Shown here piece by piece: positions 8,009 through 16,194 of a stretch of 64,000 nucleotides of DNA. The DNA comes from Sediminibacillus halophilus (lineage in GTDB: Bacteria > Bacillota > Bacilli > Bacillales > Amphibacillaceae). Under the pieces are notes generated by a model. It searched no databases, was not told where the DNA came from, and saw nothing but the letters and a program-made list of their open reading frames with translations. Position 1 is the first letter of the stretch. Each line of letters begins with the position of its first letter. Where the stretch lies: positions 124,001-188,000 of the forward strand of contig NZ_FNHF01000003.1 of assembly GCF_900103695.1 (NCBI RefSeq), read 5' to 3'. Made by a program: the position numbers and the translations under genes.

Positions 8009-9478
8009 ATGAATGGTGGAAGAAATGCTTCTCGTGGTTTTTATTTACAAGCATTAATTAGTGTTCTTGAGTCTGTTAGAAATACTTCGTGGAAAAATAT
8101 CTCAGTAGAACCTAATGAAGAAAAAGTAGATATAGAAATAACTTACATAGATGGAAGTGTTAAATTTATTCAAGTAAAGTCTACAAAAAATAGCTTTAAA
8201 CCATCAATTATTAAAGAAGTAATAAGATCATTAGTAAATTCAGATAAAAAGGCAACTACATATGAGGTTGTGCTTATTGGTGAATTCAGTGCGGAATCAA
8301 AAAAGATGTATAGTGATTCTGATGTACATAATTTAACGTCTTTTTTAGATGATGAAATGGATAATACTAAGGATATAAAACTAACACAAGTAAATCTTAA
8401 TATAGACATTATTGAAAGTAATGTTAAAAGAACACTAAATGAGTATTTACATAAACTAGGTCTTGAAGTAAATACTGAGAAACTAAATATGATACATGGA
8501 AGTCTAATCGCCCAAACTTTACTTGCATCTACTAACGGGGATGTTTTACTAAAAGAGAGTTTTAATGATAGGTTAAGAAAATTTGTAACAATAATGAATG
8601 AAGATGAAAAGATACAAAGAAAAGAGATAATGTTAAGTCCAGAAAGTAAAAGTTTTCTTTGGAAGCGTAAAATGTTTAGATTTATTGGCTTATTATTATT
8701 ATTGGTATTCATTATTAGCCCCATAATAAAGTATTTTAGAGAGGGGTTAGGTATATTTAATATTATTGGACTAATAGTGTTATGGATAATTATTTTGGGA
8801 ACTATTGTTTTATTTAAAATTAGTGACATTAAATTTAAAAAAAGAGAATCCGAAGAACTCGCAGAATATAGTAGAAATAATAATGAAGCTCAAAATAGCA
8901 TATTAAAATTGCAAGTAAGGGATAAAATAGAATTTATTAAAGGAAATCGAAAGGTATATAGATTGATAGAGTTATATAATTTAACGCCTAAGAAAATTGA
9001 GTATATTCAAGGTGATATATACTTTTATCAAGGTAGTCGAAGAATACATAATCAAGATTTTAGTCTGGAGAATATAAACTCATATAGTAGTGTAGTTGTG
9101 TATGATAATTATATGGTAAAAGAAAAATCGCAAAAATACTGGAGTAAATTTACCTTAAGTATTGATAAGTCATCTATAAAGGAATTAGAAGGAAAAGAAT
9201 TACACAGTACTAGTATATATAGAAACTACGACACGTTACTTAATAATAACTATCTACCTGTGATAGAAGAATTATTCTTTTATGAATCCTCTTGGGCAGT
9301 CGAAAAGCTACAGCATCAATATCGTAAAATAATTTTTCGCAAAAAGGATAAGTCGCTAAAAGGTGTATTAATAGTAATAACTTATATACTATTATTGATT
9401 TTCTCTATATTTTTTGGTGGGATTGGTCTATATAATTCCTTATATATAATATTTGAGCTTATTAAAACCATATTCTAA
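8009..9478 (+). CDS. Membrane-anchored Cap4/DUF4297-like nuclease (candidate defence effector)
   Basis: 489 residues from the ATG at 8009. GGGGGAA lies just upstream, and a TTG immediately before is less well placed. The N terminus resembles Cap4/DUF4297-type PD-(D/E)XK enzymes: RGFYLQALISVLES helix, Glu34 (VEP), Asp41 (VDIEI), then a strand ending IQVKS with Gln55/Lys57, the usual QxK variant of the catalytic ExK. A helical region follows, then two membrane helices (~225-243 and 250-270), a soluble domain (~275-450) and one or two C-terminal helices (~455-485). Nuclease plus membrane segments is unusual. Composition is very AT-rich. It is followed 72 bp later by a cyclase-like gene on the same strand. 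A defence role is inferred from the domain and neighbours. Confidence 0.65.
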   Translation: MNGGRNASRGFYLQALISVLESVRNTSWKNISVEPNEEKVDIEITYIDGSVKFIQVKSTKNSFKPSIIKEVIRSLVNSDKKATTYEVVLIGEFSAESKKMYSDSDVHNLTSFLDDEMDNTKDIKLTQVNLNIDIIESNVKRTLNEYLHKLGLEVNTEKLNMIHGSLIAQTLLASTNGDVLLKESFNDRLRKFVTIMNEDEKIQRKEIMLSPESKSFLWKRKMFRFIGLLLLLVFIISPIIKYFREGLGIFNIIGLIVLWIIILGTIVLFKISDIKFKKRESEELAEYSRNNNEAQNSILKLQVRDKIEFIKGNRKVYRLIELYNLTPKKIEYIQGDIYFYQGSRRIHNQDFSLENINSYSSVVVYDNYMVKEKSQKYWSKFTLSIDKSSIKELEGKELHSTSIYRNYDTLLNNNYLPVIEELFFYESSWAVEKLQHQYRKIIFRKKDKSLKGVLIVITYILLLIFSIFFGGIGLYNSLYIIFELIKTIF

Positions 9479-9550
9479 TTTCGAAAATTTAGGGTTATAA
9501 AGATTATTTGAAGGTTATTGAAATTGCATTAGAAATGAAGGTGAAACGTT

Positions 9551-10225
9551 TTGAATAGTGAAAACGGATATAAGGAAAAAATACTAGTATTTTTCGATGT
9601 ATTAGGTTTTAAGAACTTAATAATGAATAAGTATAAAAATCAACCTGAAAAAATTGAAGATATACTAACAACAATGCATCTATTGTCAGAACCAGATTAT
9701 AAATCAGATGTAATTGTTTTTTCTGATTCAGTTATTAATATTTTGGACCTCAAACCAATATTTAATGACTATGGGCAAAAGTTCTCTGACTATTTAAATG
9801 TAATTATTGATAGAATAGCAGCTATTCAAATAAATATGTTAACTCATTTTGGGATTTTAATAAGAGGTTCAATAGTAATTGGAAATATAAAATATAATTC
9901 GGATAAAGGATTGCTTTTTGGACAAGCTCTAATTAACGCTTATGAGTTAGAATCAAAATATGCAATTTATCCGAGAATATTAATAGATGAAACTGTTGTA
10001 AAAGTAATAGATGGAGATACAGATCAGTTAAATATTACTAGAGATTTCGATGGACAATATTATATAGACCCTTTAAAGTGGCTAGTTAAATTAGACTCTG
10101 AAAAACAAAGTTTGCTCAATTTAAAGGAGAAGGTCTTACAAAAGATAAATAATGAAAGAAATATCGCTGTTCTGAGCAAATACAATTGGTTGTTAAATAA
10201 AATATTAGAACGAGATAATACCTGA
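9551..10225 (+). CDS. Divergent class III nucleotidyl-cyclase-like protein
   Basis: 224 residues from the TTG at 9551, with AAGGTGAAA about seven bases upstream. The core resembles the class III cyclase fold: FFDVLGF (Asp16) and VIVFSDSV (Asp59) occupy the places of the two metal-binding aspartates, RGSIVIGNI follows, and FGQALINAYELE then YPRILID align with the G-x-x-V-N-x-A-A-R-L stretch. There, the catalytic Asn is displaced by one and the transition-state Arg becomes Glu. It may therefore make a non-standard nucleotide, or bind one without making it. The gene follows the membrane nuclease, an effector/cyclase pairing that recalls Pycsar-like signalling. That link is a hypothesis. Confidence 0.55.
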   Translation: MNSENGYKEKILVFFDVLGFKNLIMNKYKNQPEKIEDILTTMHLLSEPDYKSDVIVFSDSVINILDLKPIFNDYGQKFSDYLNVIIDRIAAIQINMLTHFGILIRGSIVIGNIKYNSDKGLLFGQALINAYELESKYAIYPRILIDETVVKVIDGDTDQLNITRDFDGQYYIDPLKWLVKLDSEKQSLLNLKEKVLQKINNERNIAVLSKYNWLLNKILERDNT

Positions 10226-10636
10226 GAGCAAAGTTAGCGATTGAAAAACAGCAAGTAGACCTAGTATTGGACAAGAAAATACTGCGAAAGGTAAAAAAGG
10301 ATTGGCATATCAATATCCAAACTTTTTTTTAGCCATTATGAAAAATATGATAGATATTTAGTATAATTATTCTAATAGTAAGAAAATGGGGCAATAGAGA
10401 AAAAGTAAAGATAAGGTTGTATAAGGCATTCGTAAAGAGTGTCTTTTATTGTAGTGGAGGGTACTTTACAACAATTTATAGGGTGAGATTTTATGAAAGG
10501 TGGTAGCACATCTAAAGACAGACTATAATTATATACTTAAGCGAAACGAACTTTATTTAAGTGTTAAAATAAATGTAAACAGAAATTAAGGGGGTATTGA
10601 GTTGGGAATTAAACCAGTACTAACTTAATGTTTACT
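10226..10636 (+). other. AT-rich intergenic stretch in the island
   Basis: No convincing gene. A short frame at 10494-10529 (MKGGSTSKDRL, 11 codons) follows a good TAGGGTGA ribosome site and may be the start of a lost gene. Weak hairpins near 10300 precede a T-run that could terminate the cyclase-like gene. Confidence 0.4.
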
Positions 10637-10762
10637 AAAATGATACATTGTGACATCTTTTAAAAAAACAGAAGTGTGAAAACATTGATTTAACAGTGTT
10701 TTTTAAAAAATAGGAAGGCACTGTTTAATAGAAATTAATGTAATATAAGGGCAGTGTGACAA
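10637..10762 (+). repeat. 126 bp direct repeat, copy 1 (224 bp period)
   Basis: This is identical in length to 10861-10986, with no indel and about four substitutions. It contains TGTGACA at both ends (10649-10655 and 10755-10761), an ACAGTG...GGCACTGT inverted repeat around a TTTTTTAAAAAA tract, and a TAATATAAG promoter-like stretch. It looks like a duplicated promoter/operator region that no longer precedes a gene. Confidence 0.8.
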
Positions 10763-10860
10763 GCTTTAATTTGTATTAAGTGAATAAATATGGTTGATGA
10801 AGTGGAAGTGTTAATTTTATTTTTATTGTTGAGTATCCCATGACTACTTAAGTAAAACTA

Positions 10861-10986
10861 AAAATGATACATTGTGACACCTTTTAAAAAAACAGAAGTG
10901 TGAAAACATTGATTTAACAGTGTTTTTTAAAAAATAGGAAGGCACTGTTTTATAGCAATTAATATAATATAAGGGCAGTGTGACAA
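10861..10986 (+). repeat. 126 bp direct repeat, copy 2, control region of the downstream nuclease gene
   Basis: Same layout as copy 1. TGTGACA motifs lie at 10873-10879 and 10979-10985, ACAGTG/CACTGT dyad arms flank the A/T tract, and a TATAAT box (in TTAATATAATATAAGG) lies ~30 bp before the ATG at 10996. The second TGTGACA ends 10 bp upstream of that ATG, so a protein bound there would cover the start of transcription or the ribosome site. The N-terminal winged helix of the downstream protein is a candidate binder. Confidence 0.75.
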
Positions 10987-10995
10987 TACTTTAAA

Positions 10996-12585
10996 ATGGG
11001 TGATTATGTGAGTAAATATGACGAGTATTTATCAGTAATATTTGCTAATGATAAATTTTATAAGACAGGTAATGAATTAAACCAAATTCTTCAAGAAAAA
11101 TTTCAAATAACTTCTTCTAATGCACGAAAGATTATTTCTAGGGCTTGTAGTAAGGGGATATTACAATCCAGTCACCCTATAACATTTGGAAATGGTCAGT
11201 ATGTTTATTATAAAAATAAAACTAGCTTAAGTATTAATGTTATTAAGGAAATAACTAAAAAGAACCGTCCTCCAGTTTATCATTTATTAAATTTACTAGA
11301 TGCTAGCGAAGGAATCATTTCTTACTACGAGGGGCTAAAGATTACAGCATCCCCTTTGAGAAAAGAAAAAGAAAAGTCTAATACTCTGAATGAAATACTA
11401 TATATGCTAGAATATCTAGGGGTTGTTGAAACAACAACTGATAGTGGCATTACCTACATAATTTTATCAAGTGTTAGTAATAAAGTTATTCCTTTAATGT
11501 ATCAACATCGAAGTAATATGATTATGGATTGCTTTTTCATTCCAGATGTACGAAATTGGCTAATAAAACATAATTTCATCGATAATAAATATATAGTATA
11601 CAGAAATCAAACATTACCATCAAAAGGTGCAGAACATAATAATTATATTTGGGATGCCTTTGCTTATACTAATACAACTGGTTACAATACTACATTGGGT
11701 AATAGTATAGAACGTGATGAAAAAAAGACATTAGTTGTGTTAGATATAGTAATACATAGAAGCTATATGTCATGTGATGTGCAGGGGTTTTTAAGAAGGG
11801 TTCAAGCCGTTCGATCAAGTGCAACTAGGGAGAGGAAAATACTCCCTATTGTTGTGTACCAAGAAATTTCTTCTCATGCATTCAGTCAATTAAAATCATT
11901 AGGTTTTATAATGCTTAATTTAGGGTCAATTTTTGGAGAAAATATATACCCTATCATTCATAAAATTAAAGAAATTAAAAGTTCAATATTAAATGATTGG
12001 GGTACATCTGAAGAAATTGTAGAGAATGTGGATGCAACATTATCTGAAATGGAGAAGTCTGGACAATCAATTAATTTAGGAAATATGAAAGGTGATTTGT
12101 TTGAGGTATTGATGTATCCTTTAATAAAAATAATCCATCCACACGCTTCAATAGAACTAGGAAAGGTTCTAAAAAGAAAAGAAGTTGATGGAACACATCG
12201 TGAATATGAATATGATGTTATTGTTCGTGATTTTCAAAATGAAGAAATTATTGTTTATGAGTTTAAAGGTAAAAACTCTAAAATAGAAATTCCATTAAAA
12301 CCACATGATAAACCAAATACAGTTAAATGGTTTTTTAATACAACATTACCATTTGCTAGAGAAGAGTTACAAAAGCAAAACTCATTTCCTGTGAAGGGCT
12401 GTTATATTACTACTGCTAGGTTTTCAGCAGATGCTTTAAAAGTGTTAAATAATATAAATACACATAAAAATGTTAAACCAGAAACTCACGATGTGTTTTA
12501 TGATGGAGAAAAATTATTACAATTACTAGAAGGAAAAAGAGAAAAGCACATTATAGATGTTCTTAAGAAGTATTATATTCATTAA
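10996..12585 (+). CDS. Winged-helix plus PD-(D/E)XK nuclease protein, probable defence gene
   Basis: 529 residues. The N terminus (~1-70) has a helix-turn-helix/winged-helix look (ITSSNARKIISRACSKGIL, then a wing NGQYVYYKNK). The middle part is unassigned. The C terminus has a restriction-endonuclease-like core: helix with Glu370 (KGDLFEVL), Asp407 in EYEYDVIV and the ExK motif Glu422/Lys424 in VYEFKGK. All three catalytic positions are intact, so nuclease activity is likely. No methyltransferase lies nearby, which argues against classical restriction-modification. A GTG at 11008 behind GGGTGAT is an alternative start. The gene is AT-rich like its neighbours, preceded by the duplicated control region and closed by a strong terminator. 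Confidence 0.65.
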   Translation: MGDYVSKYDEYLSVIFANDKFYKTGNELNQILQEKFQITSSNARKIISRACSKGILQSSHPITFGNGQYVYYKNKTSLSINVIKEITKKNRPPVYHLLNLLDASEGIISYYEGLKITASPLRKEKEKSNTLNEILYMLEYLGVVETTTDSGITYIILSSVSNKVIPLMYQHRSNMIMDCFFIPDVRNWLIKHNFIDNKYIVYRNQTLPSKGAEHNNYIWDAFAYTNTTGYNTTLGNSIERDEKKTLVVLDIVIHRSYMSCDVQGFLRRVQAVRSSATRERKILPIVVYQEISSHAFSQLKSLGFIMLNLGSIFGENIYPIIHKIKEIKSSILNDWGTSEEIVENVDATLSEMEKSGQSINLGNMKGDLFEVLMYPLIKIIHPHASIELGKVLKRKEVDGTHREYEYDVIVRDFQNEEIIVYEFKGKNSKIEIPLKPHDKPNTVKWFFNTTLPFAREELQKQNSFPVKGCYITTARFSADALKVLNNINTHKNVKPETHDVFYDGEKLLQLLEGKREKHIIDVLKKYYIH

Positions 12586-12612
12586 GAATGGAAAAATGAA
12601 AAGAATGTAATC

Positions 12613-12659
12613 AAAAAACTATAAGACCACTTAATACTTAAGTGGTCTTATAGTTTTTT
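12613..12659 (+). terminator. Strong bidirectional intrinsic terminator
   Basis: A 22-base arm (12613-12634) pairs perfectly with 12638-12659 around a three-base loop, with A6 at the 5' foot and T7 at the 3' foot. It closes the nuclease island. Just downstream, 12721-12735 carries another GGAACCGTATCA, the short motif also found in both 240 bp repeat copies. Confidence 0.85.
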
Positions 12660-12828
12660 TAAAAATTTGTATATACACTTTATTATCAAAATATACTTTG
12701 TGTTTAGTATTCCTGCGGTGGAACCGTATCATAAACAAATTAGCTTTTTGTATTTAATATAGATAAAGAGGCTGTCCCCAAAGGTTATAATTTTCTAATC
12801 TTAAGCGACAGTGACAACTTAATTTTTC

Positions 12829-13695
12829 TCAATAAGTGGGAAGCTTATCAGGATTCATGGTAATATACATTTCCTTAATTGTATCATCACGTATATAAAA
12901 ACTAATGATACTTTGGACCTTACCATTTACAAAAGTCACAATGGCTGGCTGACCATTGACCTTTTTGACTTTGAAAGAGAAGTCTTCAGGAGCCTTGTTG
13001 AAGATTCCGTATAAAAAGGCCAAAACATTGGAGCGGGATTCAATTGGACGAACAGCTGCATTGACTTTTCCTCCTCCGTCGGAATAGAGCGTGACTACTT
13101 CAGATATGAGTTCTAGTAAGGCATCGATATTTTGCATTTGAAACGCTTGGATAAAGCGATCGATAAGGGATTTATTCTTCTCGTAGTTTAAACTTTCACC
13201 CTCTATGCTCGAGATTTTTTGCTTGGCCCTGCTAAAAATTTTCCTGCAATTTTCTTCTTTCTTTTCAATGAAGTTACTAATCTCCAAATAAGAGAAATGA
13301 AATACTTCTCTTAAAAGGAGGACTGCCCGTTCATCCGGTGCTAAATGTTCCATCATTCGTAAATAGGCAACACTCAATCCTTCTTTTTGAAGAACAACCT
13401 CCGAGGGATCAATGTCATGTGTACTCTCTTGCAATAGAGGTTCAGGATTCCATGGTCCCACGTAATGTTCTCGTCTATACTGTGCTGATCTTAATACATC
13501 AAGACAGCGGTTTGTCATGATTTTGCAGAGATATGCTTTCTTATTATCTAGCTTTTGGTCATCAATTTGATACGCTTTTAAAAAAGTTTCTTGTACCATA
13601 TCTTCTGCTTCTGCTACAGAACCTAACATCCGATAACCGATTGAAAACAACAACCGTTTAAATTGTTTATAATCCTCATTACTAATCTGCACCAT
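12829..13695 (-). CDS. ECF41-family sigma factor with SnoaL-like C-terminal domain
   Basis: 288 residues from the ATG at 13695, two bases past the TGA of the upstream oxidoreductase gene. Sigma region 2 (~10-75: AEDMVQETFLKAY, RCLDVLRS), the group-specific linker YVGPWNPEPLL, sigma region 4 (~110-165: LAPDERAVLLLREVF) and a C-terminal SnoaL-like domain with DGGGKVNAA are all present. This linker/DGGGK combination defines ECF41 (SigJ-like) factors. Their C-terminal domain acts as a built-in anti-sigma module, and no separate anti-sigma gene is seen here. It lies in an operon behind an FAD oxidoreductase, the usual ECF41 partner type, and is probably autoregulated from the promoter at 15005-15031. 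Confidence 0.9.
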   Translation of the reverse strand: MVQISNEDYKQFKRLLFSIGYRMLGSVAEAEDMVQETFLKAYQIDDQKLDNKKAYLCKIMTNRCLDVLRSAQYRREHYVGPWNPEPLLQESTHDIDPSEVVLQKEGLSVAYLRMMEHLAPDERAVLLLREVFHFSYLEISNFIEKKEENCRKIFSRAKQKISSIEGESLNYEKNKSLIDRFIQAFQMQNIDALLELISEVVTLYSDGGGKVNAAVRPIESRSNVLAFLYGIFNKAPEDFSFKVKKVNGQPAIVTFVNGKVQSIISFYIRDDTIKEMYITMNPDKLPTY

Positions 13696-13697
13696 AT

Positions 13698-14972
13698 TCA
13701 ACTCTTTTCTTTCTGAATAATTTCTTCAGCTGCCTGTTTCCCGCTACTAATAGCTCCTTCTGCCAAAATGGAATGAGGAGAAGCCCAGTCTCCTGCTATA
13801 TATAATCCCGGGATATCTGTTTTAGAACGGACCAGATTGTGTTCATCCCCAATGCGGGGTAAGCGCTGATTAACAATAATTTGCGGAATATAGCGACTTG
13901 TAATCACATGCTTTTGCCATCCTGGCTGCATCTTATCTAGGAATTGTTCAAGCTCATGTTGTACCTTTTTCCTATCTATGTGATCATCTGGATGGTGATA
14001 TTTAAACACATGCAGAACAGCACTTTTTCCATCTTCAGATAGTCGGGCATAAGTTGAATGTATGGAATAATAAAAGGGGCCGGACAGGCTCATGGCAAAT
14101 AACCGCTTTGGATTAGGAAGCTGAGACAAAGCAACATCAAGCGTTGCACCTTTTACTGGTGTTGGTTGGGTGATAAAGCTGCTTTGGGGGAGATTATCTC
14201 CTAACAATTTAGTAAGCTCGTTAGGACCGGTTGTACAAATCACATGCTTAGCTAGCATTTCCTCGCCCACGGATAGCACTAATTTAAGATGATCAGGTTC
14301 ATCCGGGACAATTTGTTTTACGGTTGTGCGTGTTTGAACCTGAGCACCTGTGATGACTGCTCTGTTGTGGAGCTGGTCGATAATCGTCTGCCACCCGCCA
14401 TCAAGATAAAGTACTCCACCCATCACCGTTTTCAAGTGCGATACAATTAATTTTGCACTCACCTTTTCGGGGGCATGACAATACGTCGCAAGTCTGCCTA
14501 GAGCATAAAGTAATGACCGAACATTTTCAGATTGTGCTGCTTGCTTCACCCATTGTTCGAATGTTAGTCCTGTTAATTTTTCGGTATCGATACGATTAAT
14601 TTTCATGATAAACAAGAGCCATTCCATCCGTTCTTTCCAATTTAAAAGACTTGTTGAAAAAATCCCTAGAGGAGTGAACGGTGCAGTATATTCCATATTG
14701 TTTTCAACTAATACACCACTTAAATGAGGTGATTTACCGTTAAGTTTAATACCATATTCTTCGAGAAAGGCCTTGGCTTTTCCTTTTTTATAAAAGGCAT
14801 GGGGCCCAATATTCAAATACTGATCTTTAATCTTGCTTGTTCTAGCTCTCCCGCCAATATTTTTTCCTTTTTCTAATAGTAGGATAGATAAATTATTTTT
14901 TGCTAAAGCATTTGCCGCAACATAACCTGCTAATCCACCACCAACAATGACAACATCCCACGTTTGAGTCAT
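13698..14972 (-). CDS. FAD-dependent oxidoreductase (phytoene-desaturase/amine-oxidase type)
   Basis: 424 residues from the ATG at 14972 (MTQTWDVVIVGGGLAGY), which has TTGGAGGTGATC in front. The frame stays open a further 30 codons upstream, but that stretch contains the ECF41 promoter and cannot be coding. The Rossmann dinucleotide motif GGGLAG...A..LAK......LEKG..IGGRA is followed by NIGPHAFY. The C-terminal FAD motif is LYIAGDWASPHSILAEGAISSGKQAAEEI. The substrate is unknown. Related flavoproteins act on carotenoid-like or amine substrates. As the COE-type partner of an ECF41 sigma factor, it may influence sigma activity or be its main output. Confidence 0.85.
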   Translation of the reverse strand: MTQTWDVVIVGGGLAGYVAANALAKNNLSILLLEKGKNIGGRARTSKIKDQYLNIGPHAFYKKGKAKAFLEEYGIKLNGKSPHLSGVLVENNMEYTAPFTPLGIFSTSLLNWKERMEWLLFIMKINRIDTEKLTGLTFEQWVKQAAQSENVRSLLYALGRLATYCHAPEKVSAKLIVSHLKTVMGGVLYLDGGWQTIIDQLHNRAVITGAQVQTRTTVKQIVPDEPDHLKLVLSVGEEMLAKHVICTTGPNELTKLLGDNLPQSSFITQPTPVKGATLDVALSQLPNPKRLFAMSLSGPFYYSIHSTYARLSEDGKSAVLHVFKYHHPDDHIDRKKVQHELEQFLDKMQPGWQKHVITSRYIPQIIVNQRLPRIGDEHNLVRSKTDIPGLYIAGDWASPHSILAEGAISSGKQAAEEIIQKEKS

Positions 14973-15004
14973 AAGATCACCTCCAATTGTGATTTCATAC
15001 TCAA

Positions 15005-15031
15005 GACGAGGAAGGATGGAAAGATGTGACA
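15005..15031 (-). promoter_or_regulatory. ECF41 promoter TGTCACA-N16-CGTC
   Basis: On the minus strand, TGTCACA (15031-15025) and CGTC (15008-15005) are separated by exactly 16 bases, matching the published ECF41 consensus. Transcription would start about 25 bases before the oxidoreductase ATG at 14972 and run into the sigma gene, giving positive autoregulation. Confidence 0.9.
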
Positions 15032-15090
15032 GTGTGTTAAAATTGACTGCAACATAGTGCAAGGAAAGTGAAACAATTGGGGGGATATAT

Positions 15091-15924
15091 ATGGAGTTCT
15101 TTGGTGGGTTTAGTTTAGTGATCGCTTATCTTATTCTCTTAATACTGCCTGATCATTGGATCGGACTTTTGACTTCGTTTCTTTTTTGTATTTCGGGAGT
15201 ATTGATTTTAAAGGAAAAAGGAGAACGATGGTTTGAAAACAAATGGTTTAAGGGATATATCTGCGTACTCTTTTTTCTTTTATTAATTAATGTGTCCGGC
15301 TTTTTGACGGATATGAAGGAAGATTGGTTTGTGCCTAGTGATGCAGTATATGTTCGTCAATTTCATAATCAATATATCGAAATGTTTTATCTTTTCTTAC
15401 CTTTTATAACTTTGATTGTGTTTGTTCGTTGTTACTTCTCTTCAAAGAAATATTGGTTTAAAAGGTGGCATTTCACAATATGGGCACTACTACTATTTAT
15501 TGGTTGCAATATTGCATTACTTAATCATTATCAATATGTCGATGAGACTGCAATACATAGTAAAGGCTTATTCTCATCAACCACGCTTTCATTGGATGAA
15601 ATAGAAAGAATGGATATAAATCCCAAAATTAAGACGCTATATAACAGAGGTGGTTCTGAAAAAAGTTTTAATTTTGATTTATACTTTGTTAGTCAAGAAG
15701 GCAGAGATATAACTTTTGGAAATATGTTCTTAAATGAAAAAGACATCCATGGTGTGGTTATGTTGCTTGATAAGTTAGAGAATAGTAATAGAGAAATAGA
15801 GACTGTTGTCAATCGTCCAATGTTCATGTCTTATGAGATGTCGTCTATTCTAGAACAACGATTAAACAGTTTAGATGAAGAGGTAGCAAATCTCTTTAGA
15901 GAAAATGTTTTGGTAAGCTATTGA
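15091..15924 (+). CDS. Unrecognised membrane protein with cytosolic C-terminal half
   Basis: 277 residues. The ATG follows GGGGGGA. About five hydrophobic helices lie in the first 150 residues (MEFFGGFSLVIAYLILLILP; LLTSFLFCISGVLIL; GYICVLFFLLLINV; MFYLFLPFITLIVFV; FTIWALLLFIGCNIALL). They are followed by a soluble portion with GLFSSTTLSLDEIERMDI, resembling the membrane-tethered sensor-like domains seen in Bacillus hypothetical proteins. No catalytic motif is visible. It is divergent from the oxidoreductase/sigma pair with only ~60 bp between promoter regions. No function is assigned. Confidence 0.65.
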   Translation: MEFFGGFSLVIAYLILLILPDHWIGLLTSFLFCISGVLILKEKGERWFENKWFKGYICVLFFLLLINVSGFLTDMKEDWFVPSDAVYVRQFHNQYIEMFYLFLPFITLIVFVRCYFSSKKYWFKRWHFTIWALLLFIGCNIALLNHYQYVDETAIHSKGLFSSTTLSLDEIERMDINPKIKTLYNRGGSEKSFNFDLYFVSQEGRDITFGNMFLNEKDIHGVVMLLDKLENSNREIETVVNRPMFMSYEMSSILEQRLNSLDEEVANLFRENVLVSY

Positions 15925-16004
15925 AAATGAAACAAGCTATAGATATCTTGTATAAAGGCATAGCAAACATCTCATAAATCAGACTGAAATTATTCTACGT
16001 ATGA

Positions 16005-16046
16005 AAACTCCCCTACCAATTGAACGACGTATGGGGAGTTTGTTTA
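16005..16046 (+). terminator. Intrinsic terminator after the membrane protein gene
   Basis: AAACTCCCC (16005-16013) pairs with GGGGAGTTT (16033-16041) around a 19-base loop, followed by TGTTTATTTTT. Confidence 0.7.
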
Positions 16047-16194
16047 TTTTTAATCTGAGTTCTCCAAAAGATCTTTTCCATAAGTAACAGCATATTGTAG
16101 GTATGGTTTTTTCTAGATAAGAATGTATTCAGGTTGAAACAGTAATTTTACATAAGAAGAACATCAACAACTGTTTTAGTAAGTAAAACACTAA

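Noticed and set aside
8170-8829. 219-codon minus-strand open frame within the membrane nuclease gene
   Set aside because: It is antisense to a gene with better codon pattern, ribosome site and domain content. Its Ser/Leu/Ile-rich translation is the usual shadow of an AT-rich gene.
10649-10985. Four TGTGACA motifs in the duplicated region considered as ECF41 promoters on the minus strand
   Set aside because: No CGTC lies 16 bases downstream of any of them, unlike the real promoter at 15005-15031.
12721-12733. GGAACCGTATCAT as a third copy of the 240 bp repeat
   Set aside because: Only about 12 bp match and the flanks do not align, so it is noted as a possible trace but not called as a repeat copy.
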